The notes under the pieces were generated by a model. That model did no database searches, was not told the DNA's origin, and saw only the letters and a program-made list of their open reading frames with translations. From positions 1-15,220 of the forward strand of contig JAEEOX010000047.1 of the NCBI GenBank assembly GCA_016284485.1: a stretch of DNA of 15,220 bases. The letters run 5' to 3'. Both the position numbers and the translations under genes were made by a program. Within the stretch, counting starts at the first letter, position 1. The number at the start of each line of letters is the position of its first letter. Shown here piece by piece: positions 9,095-14,558 of the stretch. Source of the DNA: Bacillota bacterium (GTDB taxonomy: Bacteria; Bacillota; Clostridia; Peptostreptococcales; Anaerovoracaceae).

Positions 9095-9119
9095 AAATCC
9101 AAAAATTCTAAGGTATAAT
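9091..9119 (+). promoter_or_regulatory. Sigma-A promoter for the P-loop gene
   Basis: The -35 box TTGAAA (9091-9096, 5 of 6 consensus bases) and the perfect -10 box TATAAT (9114-9119) are separated by the ideal 17 nt. The -35 box overlaps the purL stop codon TGA (9092-9094). Transcription should start near 9126, leaving a short leader of about 36 nt. The downstream gene could thus be expressed independently of the purine operon as well as by read-through from it. Confidence 0.8.
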
Positions 9120-9145
9120 GTATTAACATTAAAGTTAACATACAT
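9118..9145 (+). repeat. Imperfect inverted repeat at the transcription start
   Basis: Arms 9118-9127 (ATGTATTAAC) and 9134-9145 (GTTAACATACAT) pair over 10 bp with a 2-nt bulge on the 3' side and a loop ATTAAA. The same stretch contains a direct repeat TTAACAT (9123-9129 and 9135-9141) with a 12-nt period. It overlaps the -10 box and the predicted start site and ends just before the SD GGAGG (9148-9152). It may be an operator or a 5' leader hairpin; it does not resemble the Gram-positive PurBox. AT-rich sequence makes chance symmetry possible. Confidence 0.35.
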
Positions 9146-9161
9146 TTGGAGGTAAATTGCC

Positions 9162-9584
9162 ATGGTTAGATTACTGATAGGCCATAAAGGGTCCGGTAAA
9201 ACTAAGCAGATGATCGAGCTTGCCAACGAGGCGGTAGAGCACGCCAACGGTTCAATAATATTTATAAACAAAAATCAGAGACTCATGTTCGATCTCAAGT
9301 ATGCGATCAGAGTCATCTGCATGGAAGATTTCGAACACGTTACCAACTCAGACGAGTATATCGGTTTCCTTTATGGGGTGATCAGCCTTGATCATGACAT
9401 AGAGACAATTTTCATAGACAGTATCCTGAAGCACGCAGACTTCAAGCTTACCGATCTTCCAGAGTTCATCGACAGACTGAAGGACATCTCCAAGAATTAC
9501 GGCATGGATTTCGTCGTTTCTGTTTCTGCCGATAAGGAAGAGATGATCGGCGTCAACTTCGAAGGCGTGGAGATCATGAACTGA
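9162..9584 (+). CDS. Small P-loop NTPase-like protein of unknown function
   Basis: 140 aa, no signal peptide, no membrane segment, probably cytosolic. Residues 7-14 (GHKGSGKT) form a clean Walker A motif directly at the N-terminus, after the first strand VRLLI. A likely Walker B strand is ETIFIDS with Asp86, and VVSVSAD near residue 120 may be a further core strand. That leaves a minimal P-loop core without an obvious added domain. I do not recognise a characterised family. Similar short clostridial proteins have, as I recall, sometimes been named PilT-like because of the Walker A motif, but pilus motor hallmarks are absent. It has its own promoter overlapping the purL stop, SD GGAGG (9148-9152, 9 nt spacing), and a strong terminator 10 nt after its stop, so it is probably transcribed both alone and at the tail of the purine operon. 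A role in nucleotide metabolism is only inferred from position. Confidence 0.85.
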   Translation: MVRLLIGHKGSGKTKQMIELANEAVEHANGSIIFINKNQRLMFDLKYAIRVICMEDFEHVTNSDEYIGFLYGVISLDHDIETIFIDSILKHADFKLTDLPEFIDRLKDISKNYGMDFVVSVSADKEEMIGVNFEGVEIMN

Positions 9585-9593
9585 TATCAAGAG

Positions 9594-9623
9594 AAATGGC
9601 GGTCCTCCGGGCCGCCGTTTTTT
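9594..9623 (+). terminator. Rho-independent terminator after the P-loop gene
   Basis: GGCGGTCC (9598-9605) pairs with GGGCCGCC (9609-9616) in an 8-bp stem with one G-U pair and loop TCC. AAAT before and GTTT after extend the stem, and a run of six T follows (9618-9623). It begins 9 nt after the stop codon of the P-loop gene. It should end transcripts from the purine operon and from the 9091 promoter. The loop and 3' arm are also complementary to the SD region of the next gene, listed separately. Confidence 0.92.
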
Positions 9624-9656
9624 GCTGTGTGGGCCGCTGATACGGCCCGGAGGATC
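9601..9656 (+). promoter_or_regulatory. Possible anti-SD helix overlapping the terminator, before the Nudix gene
   Basis: GGTCCTCCGGGCCG (9601-9614) can pair with CGGCCCGGAGGATC (9643-9656) over 14 consecutive positions: 13 Watson-Crick and one G-U. The 3' strand contains the whole SD GGAGG (9649-9653) of the Nudix gene, while the 5' strand is part of the terminator. This helix excludes the terminator. A competing local hairpin GGGCCG (9631-9636) with CGGCCC (9643-9648), loop CTGATA, can coexist with the terminator and leaves the SD free. The pairing is read directly from the bases; a regulatory role is inferred and no ligand or factor is suggested by the sequence. Confidence 0.5.
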
Positions 9657-9658
9657 AT

Positions 9659-10285
9659 ATGAAAGATAATTTTTCGATGGAAGAGATCGCCTCGAAGCTC
9701 AGGGACAGGCCTTCGGGTGTCATCGGTAAAAGGCGTGAATATTCTGTCCTCATGCCGCTGGTCGAAAGGGACGGCAAGATATGCTTCCTTTTTGAAGTGA
9801 GATCCCAGGACATCGCTCAGCCGGGGGATGTATGCTTCCCCGGCGGAAGAATAGAGGAAGGGGAGACAGTGGTGGAGGCTGCCATAAGAGAGGCCTGTGA
9901 AGAGATCGGACTGACGAAGGACGACATCAGGATCTTCGGACGCTTCGATTCCATGATGGAAGTAGGCAGGATAGTGATGCACACGGTGGCTGCCGAGATC
10001 GATGAAACGGCTCTGGACAGGCTGGTGCCGGACGAAGAGGTGAGGGAATGCTTCACTGTGCCGCTGGAATTTTTTGCGGAAAACAAGCCCGACTACCACG
10101 CGATACCCATCATTCAGTCCACGGAAGGCTTCCCCTTCGAAAAACACGGGATAGACCCGAACTACAGATGGCGCAAGGCTCACGCGGACACGTTTTTCTG
10201 GCATTACGAGGGACATCTCATCTGGGGACTGACCGCCGGGATCGTCCAATGGTTCATGGAAGAGATCTTGGATATCTCGTATTGA
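9659..10285 (+). CDS. Nudix hydrolase, CoA-pyrophosphatase type
   Basis: 208 aa with a perfect Nudix box at residues 63-85: Gly63, five residues, Glu69, seven residues, Arg77-Glu78, then Glu81-Glu82, Gly84 and Leu85. The Glu residues bind the metal for pyrophosphate-bond cleavage. Just before the box, FLFEVRSQDIAQPGDVCFPG matches the extra motif of the CoA pyrophosphatase subgroup (NudL/YeaB/PCD1, with R-S and FPGG), so coenzyme A or a derivative is the likely substrate, giving 4'-phosphopantetheine and 3',5'-ADP. The Nudix class is certain, the substrate is a subgroup inference. The usual His-containing stretch of that motif is replaced here by IAQPGD. SD GGAGG (9649-9653) is 5 nt before ATG. 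The gene starts only 35 nt after a terminator T-tract with no promoter visible in between, so expression seems to depend on read-through or on an unrecognised promoter. Confidence 0.9.
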   Translation: MKDNFSMEEIASKLRDRPSGVIGKRREYSVLMPLVERDGKICFLFEVRSQDIAQPGDVCFPGGRIEEGETVVEAAIREACEEIGLTKDDIRIFGRFDSMMEVGRIVMHTVAAEIDETALDRLVPDEEVRECFTVPLEFFAENKPDYHAIPIIQSTEGFPFEKHGIDPNYRWRKAHADTFFWHYEGHLIWGLTAGIVQWFMEEILDISY

Positions 10286-10332
10286 GAGAAGCTGAAGCCA
10301 AAAATCGCATCTAAAGATATATCAAACAACAA

Positions 10333-10357
10333 AAAAATGCTTTCACATTGCGTTTTT
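10333..10357 (+). terminator. Possible weak terminator after the Nudix gene
   Basis: AAAAATGC (10333-10340) can pair with GCGTTTTT (10350-10357), 8 bp with one G-U pair and a 9-nt loop, with the T-run forming the 3' arm itself. The stem is AT-rich and overlaps the -35 region of the next promoter, so it would be a weak terminator at best. Nothing else in the 124-nt gap after the Nudix gene looks like one. Confidence 0.3.
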
Positions 10358-10369
10358 CTGTATTATAAT
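10342..10369 (+). promoter_or_regulatory. Sigma-A promoter of the nucleoside importer operon
   Basis: The -10 box TATAAT (10364-10369) is perfect; the best -35 is TTCACA (10342-10347, 5 of 6) with a 16-nt spacer. Transcription should start near 10376, giving a leader of about 34 nt that contains only the ribosome binding site AGGAGGG (10397-10403). The leader is too short for a purine riboswitch, so any purine control would have to act at the promoter. Confidence 0.8.
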
Positions 10370-10409
10370 AGTCCAGTAAGTTAATCTATTTCACTTAGGA
10401 GGGAAAAAG

Positions 10410-11537
10410 ATGAAAAAGTTTTTAGCATTACTGTTATGCTTAGCTATGGTATTCACATTTGCTGCTTGCGGCGGCGGTGGATCTAATGAGGGCGGCGGCA
10501 CAGACGAGCCCACAGAAGTAACCTTTGATGATATCGACGACAACTGCGAATCCGCAGACGGAACATACCAGATCGCAATGGTTACAGACGTTGGTCAGTT
10601 AAAGGACGGCTCCTTCAACCAGTTCACATGGAACGGCGTTAAGATGTATGCTTATCAGAACGAGAAGACATACAAGTATTATCAGCCGGCCAACGGATCT
10701 TCCGCAACAGACGATGACAGAATCAAGGCCATGACAGACGCTTGTGATGCTGGTGCTGAAGTTATCGTTACACCCGGATTCCTTCAGGCTACAGCTCTTG
10801 AAACAGTTGCTCCTCAGTATCCCGACGTACAGTTCATCTTCATCGATGGATGGGATATGGGACTTGACAACGTACTCGGCGTTTCCTATCAGGAAGAGCA
10901 GGCCGGTTACCTTGCAGGTTATGCAGCAGTTATGGAAGGCTACACCAAGCTCGGATTCTCCGGCGGTGGCGGCGGTTCCAACCCTGCTTGCATCAGATAC
11001 GGCTACGGATTCGCTCAGGGCGCAAACGCAGCTGCTGAAGCAAAGGGCGAAGACATCTCCATGAGATATTCCTGGGAGTATGGTTCATCCTTCTCAGCAT
11101 CTGATGACCTTCAGGCTATGCTCGCCGGTTGGTTCAACGCCGGCACAGAAGTTATCTTCATGTGCGGCGGTACAATGTTCAACTCCGGAGCTGCTGCTGC
11201 AGAAGCTGCAGACGCTGCTATCATCGGTGTTGACGTTGACCAGTCCAATCAGTCTGACACTGTAGTTACATCCGCTTGCAAGGGACTTGCTCAGTCCGTA
11301 CAGATCTCTCTTGGAAACTTCTACAACAACGGTCTCCAGAAGGGCGCTCTCGTACTTGGCGCAGCTGATGATGCAGTAGGTCTTCCTGTTGACACATGGT
11401 CACTTCAGAACTGGACTGTCGATGAGTACAATGCACTCTTCGAGCAGATCAAGTCCGGCGAAGTAGTAATCGACAACAACAGCGACATGGCAGATCCCAG
11501 CCAGGCTGGATTAGAGCACATCACATTTGAGAACTAA
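10410..11537 (+). CDS. BMP-family nucleoside-binding lipoprotein of an ABC importer
   Basis: 375 aa, the extracellular substrate-binding protein of the ABC importer encoded downstream. It resembles Bacillus NupN (YufN) and treponemal PnrA, which bind purine nucleosides. The lipoprotein signal is clear: MKKF, a hydrophobic stretch, then FAAC with Cys20 as the lipidated residue, followed by a Gly/Ser-rich linker. The BMP hallmark TDVGQLKDGSFNQ lies at residues 59-71, and FIFIDGWD, GVSYQEEQAGYLAGYAA and IIGVDVDQSNQ are further family segments. SD AGGAGGG is 6 nt before ATG, the strongest in the window. Codon use shifts to GTT, GCT and ACA relative to its neighbours, as expected for a very abundant protein. 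A terminator after the stop probably keeps its level above that of the other subunits. Nucleoside specificity is inferred from family and from the adjacent purine genes. Confidence 0.93.
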   Translation: MKKFLALLLCLAMVFTFAACGGGGSNEGGGTDEPTEVTFDDIDDNCESADGTYQIAMVTDVGQLKDGSFNQFTWNGVKMYAYQNEKTYKYYQPANGSSATDDDRIKAMTDACDAGAEVIVTPGFLQATALETVAPQYPDVQFIFIDGWDMGLDNVLGVSYQEEQAGYLAGYAAVMEGYTKLGFSGGGGGSNPACIRYGYGFAQGANAAAEAKGEDISMRYSWEYGSSFSASDDLQAMLAGWFNAGTEVIFMCGGTMFNSGAAAAEAADAAIIGVDVDQSNQSDTVVTSACKGLAQSVQISLGNFYNNGLQKGALVLGAADDAVGLPVDTWSLQNWTVDEYNALFEQIKSGEVVIDNNSDMADPSQAGLEHITFEN

Positions 11538-11550
11538 TTACTTACGAAAC

Positions 11551-11567
11551 TCATGCGCATAGCATGA
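11551..11567 (+). other. Small hairpin downstream of the binding-protein gene
   Basis: TCATGC (11551-11556) and GCATGA (11562-11567) pair perfectly over 6 bp with loop GCATA. It lies 13 nt after the stop codon and 4 nt before the terminator stem. With the terminator it may stabilise the 3' end of the binding-protein mRNA against exonucleases. It has no T-tract of its own. Confidence 0.5.
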
Positions 11568-11570
11568 AAC

Positions 11571-11602
11571 GAAAAGGGGGAATTGCATATTCCCCCTTTT
11601 TT
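11571..11602 (+). terminator. Terminator between binding protein and ATPase genes
   Basis: AAAAGGGGGAAT (11572-11583) and ATTCCCCCTTTT (11589-11600) form a perfect 12-bp stem with a 5-nt loop TGCAT, and the T-run 11597-11602 completes an intrinsic terminator. No promoter fits in the 40 nt before the ATPase start, so the ATPase and permeases presumably depend on read-through. That is a common way to make the binding protein in excess. A further 5-bp hairpin CAAAA/TTTTG (11603-11615) follows directly. Confidence 0.9.
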
Positions 11603-11642
11603 CAAAATCATTTTGCAACTAATCAGTAAAGGTACAGGAATT

Positions 11643-13181
11643 ATGTCAGAATATGTAATTGAAATGAACCACATCCGTAAGGAATTCCCCGGGATCGTGG
11701 CCAATGATGACATAACGCTCCAGCTCAAGAAGGGCGAGATACACGCTCTCTTAGGCGAGAACGGAGCAGGTAAGTCCACCTTGATGAGCGTGCTTTTCGG
11801 CCTCTATCAGCCGGAAGCCGGCGAGATCAAAAAAGATGGAAAGGTCGTTAAGATCGACGATCCCAACGATGCTACCGCGCTGGGCATAGGAATGGTACAT
11901 CAGCACTTCAAGCTGATCGAGGTATTCACCGTCCTCGACAACATCATTCTCGGCGCGGAGACCACCGGTCCTATGGGATTCCTGAAGAAGAAAGAAGCGA
12001 GAGAAAAGGTCATCGCTCTTTCCGAGAAGTACGGGCTTAAGGTAGACGTTGACGCCAAGGTAGAGGACATCACCGTAGGTATGCAGCAGAGGGTCGAGAT
12101 CCTCAAGATGCTCTACAGGGACAATGACATCCTCATCTTTGACGAGCCCACGGCAGTACTCACTCCTCAGGAAATAGACGAGCTCATGGAAATAATGAGA
12201 GGATTCGCCAAGGAAGGCAAATCCATCTTGTTCATCACGCATAAATTAAATGAGATCATGGCCGTATCCGACAGAGTCACCGTACTCCGTAAAGGTAAGT
12301 ACGTAGGTACTGTCAACACCAAGGATACAAACAAGCAGGAACTGTCCAACATGATGGTAGGACGTCCGGTACAGCTTGAGATCCACAAAAAACCCGCCAC
12401 ACCGGGAGACGTGGTCCTCAAGGTTGAGAACCTCACAGTTCCTTCCAAGATCCACAAGAACAACGCGGTAAACAACGTTTCTTTCGACGTGCATGCAGGA
12501 GAAATCCTCTGCATCGCAGGTATCGACGGAAACGGCCAGACCGAACTGGTCTACGGTATCACGGGACTTGAGAAGGCCACAGGAGGCAAGATCACTCTGC
12601 TTGGCCAGGACATATCCAATGCTTCCATCAGAAAGCGTGCAATGGCCGGTATGTCCCACATTCCTGAGGACAGACATAAACACGGTCTGGTGCTTGGATA
12701 CACTCTGGAGCAGAATCTGGTCCTTCAGAAATACAGGGAGCCTCAGTTCCAGAGTCATGGATTCATCAAGTTCGATGAGGTGAGAAAGTACGCCAACAAA
12801 CTTATAGAAGAATTTGACGTACGTTCAGGACAGGGCCCCATCACAGTGGCCAGATCCATGTCCGGCGGCAACCAGCAGAAGGCCATCATTGCCCGTGAGA
12901 TGGACCGTGACGAGCCCCTTCTTGTGGCCGTACAGCCCACCAGAGGTCTGGACGTAGGCGCCATCGAGTACATACACTCAAAGATCGTCGAAGAGAGAGA
13001 CCTGGGACATGCAGTCCTTCTGGTTTCCCTCGAACTGGAAGAGGTAATGGGACTTTCAGACAGAATACTGGTCATGTACGAAGGAGAGATCGTCGGAGAA
13101 GTGGATCCCAAGAAGACCACACCCGAAGAACTCGGACTCTACATGTCAGGAGCTAAGCGTCAGGGAAAGGAGGCGGAATAA
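11643..13181 (+). CDS. Double ABC ATPase of the nucleoside importer (NupO-like)
   Basis: 512 aa with two ABC domains in one chain, the energising subunit of the BMP-type importer on the inner membrane face. Domain 1 has Walker A GENGAGKST (38-46), the family-type signature TVGMQQRVEIL (about 144-154, in place of LSGGQ) and Walker B LIFDEPTAVL with Asp167-Glu168. Domain 2 has a degenerate Walker A, GIDGNGQTE (293-301, Gln299 where Lys is usual), an intact signature MSGGNQQK (406-413) and VAVQPTRGLDVGA without the Walker B glutamate. Hydrolysis is thus likely restricted to one site, as is normal for this family. I chose ATG 11643; an in-frame TTG at 11583 lies inside the terminator hairpin. The SD is weak (AAAGG at 11628-11632 or AGGA at 11636-11639), fitting lower output than the binding protein. 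The stop is directly adjacent to the permease start. Confidence 0.95.
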   Translation: MSEYVIEMNHIRKEFPGIVANDDITLQLKKGEIHALLGENGAGKSTLMSVLFGLYQPEAGEIKKDGKVVKIDDPNDATALGIGMVHQHFKLIEVFTVLDNIILGAETTGPMGFLKKKEAREKVIALSEKYGLKVDVDAKVEDITVGMQQRVEILKMLYRDNDILIFDEPTAVLTPQEIDELMEIMRGFAKEGKSILFITHKLNEIMAVSDRVTVLRKGKYVGTVNTKDTNKQELSNMMVGRPVQLEIHKKPATPGDVVLKVENLTVPSKIHKNNAVNNVSFDVHAGEILCIAGIDGNGQTELVYGITGLEKATGGKITLLGQDISNASIRKRAMAGMSHIPEDRHKHGLVLGYTLEQNLVLQKYREPQFQSHGFIKFDEVRKYANKLIEEFDVRSGQGPITVARSMSGGNQQKAIIAREMDRDEPLLVAVQPTRGLDVGAIEYIHSKIVEERDLGHAVLLVSLELEEVMGLSDRILVMYEGEIVGEVDPKKTTPEELGLYMSGAKRQGKEAE

Positions 13182-14558
13182 ATGCCAAGACTTGAACCCG
13201 GAACGGGTAAGACCAAATGGTACAGGACCGATGGGGCAGTGGCAGTATACTCCGCTTTGATCTCCATCCTCATAGGTATGGCCGTAGGAGCCATCATCGT
13301 AGTGATCGTCGGACTGCTCAAGTCCAACATTTCCCCGACGGGAATCTGGGAAGGCGTAAGACTTGTATTCCTGGGCGTATTCTCCACAGGAAGAGAGGGA
13401 TCACAGCTTTCCTTCGGATTCAACGCAGTCAACCTGGGCAACATGCTTTTCAGAGCAGTTCCCCTTATCATGACCGGACTTTCGGTGGCTGTGGCCTTCA
13501 AGACAGGTCTCTTCAACATCGGAGCTGCAGGTCAGTATCTCATGGGAACCATGGGAACACTTTCCGTAGGACTCTGGCTGGGATGGGCAGGAGTGCCCAC
13601 ATTCGTGGCCTGGCTCTGCGCATTCCTCGTAGGAGTCATCCTCGGAGGTCTCTGGGGAGCCATCCCCGGACTGTTCAAGGCTTTCCTGAACATAAACGAG
13701 GTAATCACATGTATCATGACCAACTGGATCGCCGCCAACCTGGTGACCTGGTGGTTCGATGCACATGAGATGTTCAAGAACTCCGCAGAAGGAGGAAAGG
13801 TCGGATACGTCATTCCTCTCAAGAACGTTGGAGTAGTAACACCTAAGATGTTCATGGACGTGCTCTTCAAGGGTTCTCAGGCTAACGGAGGCTTCTGGAT
13901 CGCCATCCTCATCGCAGTTGCAATGTGGATCATGATGACCAAGACCACCTTCGGATATGAGCTGAGAGCCTGCGGATCCAACAGACATGCTGCCAAGTAC
14001 GCAGGGATCAACGACAAGAAGAACATCATCCTTTCCATGGCTATAGCAGGCTGCCTTGCGGCTGCAGGTGCATCCCTGTACTATCTGTCAGGAAACACTG
14101 AGTTCTACTGGTCAACATATCAGAAACTGCCTGCAGAAGGATTCAACGGCATCCCCGTTGCGCTTCTTGCTGCCAACCATCCCATCGGCGTGATCTTCTC
14201 CGGAATATTCATGTCCATGCTGAACATCTCCGGTATCCAGCTGAAATACCTGACAGCGTATAACGAATACATCTCCGACATCATCATCGCAGTAATCGTT
14301 TACCTGTCTGCTTTCTCCATGCTGTTCAAGACCGTTCTTTCCAAGAAGATCAGGAAGGGCACAGGCGGAAACGTAAACGCTGAGCCCGCACCTGCACCGG
14401 CTGCGGCAACACCTGAGGTACAAAATGCTCAGGAGGAGAAGGAGATCATCCAGAATACAAAAGATTTTGAGGAGGATATCCTGGAAGATTACAAACAGCT
14501 ATTTGATGAGACCGCCGAAAAAGTTCAGGCTGAATCTGAGGAAGGAGGGCAGAAGTAA
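13182..14558 (+). CDS. Nucleoside ABC transporter permease 1 (NupP-like) with acidic tail
   Basis: 458 aa, a membrane permease of the BPD_transp_2 type found in branched-chain amino acid, sugar and nucleoside importers. The first membrane segment is at about 22-46, then hydrophobic segments alternate up to about residue 385. FGYELRACGSNRHAAKYAGI (257-276) is the conserved cytosolic loop that contacts the ATPase. Family segments such as FKTGLFNIGAAGQYLMG are intact. The odd part is the C-terminus: residues 391-458 form a tail with an Ala/Pro linker (AEPAPAPAAATPE) and then a strongly acidic, probably helical stretch (17 acidic against 7 basic residues over the whole tail). Related permeases usually end soon after the last membrane segment. 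SD AAAGGAGG (13166-13173) is 8 nt before ATG. The stop overlaps the next start by one base (TAATG), so translation is coupled. Confidence 0.93.
   Translation: MPRLEPGTGKTKWYRTDGAVAVYSALISILIGMAVGAIIVVIVGLLKSNISPTGIWEGVRLVFLGVFSTGREGSQLSFGFNAVNLGNMLFRAVPLIMTGLSVAVAFKTGLFNIGAAGQYLMGTMGTLSVGLWLGWAGVPTFVAWLCAFLVGVILGGLWGAIPGLFKAFLNINEVITCIMTNWIAANLVTWWFDAHEMFKNSAEGGKVGYVIPLKNVGVVTPKMFMDVLFKGSQANGGFWIAILIAVAMWIMMTKTTFGYELRACGSNRHAAKYAGINDKKNIILSMAIAGCLAAAGASLYYLSGNTEFYWSTYQKLPAEGFNGIPVALLAANHPIGVIFSGIFMSMLNISGIQLKYLTAYNEYISDIIIAVIVYLSAFSMLFKTVLSKKIRKGTGGNVNAEPAPAPAAATPEVQNAQEEKEIIQNTKDFEEDILEDYKQLFDETAEKVQAESEEGGQK

Noticed and set aside
9162..9584. Naming the P-loop protein PilT or thymidine kinase
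   Set aside because: Only the Walker A motif supports this; the PilT Asp/His boxes and the thymidine kinase lasso and zinc cysteines are absent.
10348..10353. TTGCGT as the -35 box of the importer promoter
   Set aside because: It is only 10 nt from the -10 box; TTCACA at 10342-10347 has a proper 16-nt spacer.
10286..10409. Purine or PRPP riboswitch upstream of the nucleoside importer
   Set aside because: The promoter leaves a leader of only about 34 nt, which holds little more than the SD site; there is no room for a purine aptamer.
9095..10409. Defence island, phage, insertion sequence or CRISPR in the accessory-looking part between purL and the importer
   Set aside because: No transposase, integrase, nuclease, toxin or repeat array is present; the two genes here are a P-loop protein and a Nudix hydrolase with base composition close to their neighbours.
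11583..11642. TTG start giving the ATPase 20 extra residues
   Set aside because: The codons would be inside the terminator hairpin, and family members begin at about the MSEYVIEM position (11643).
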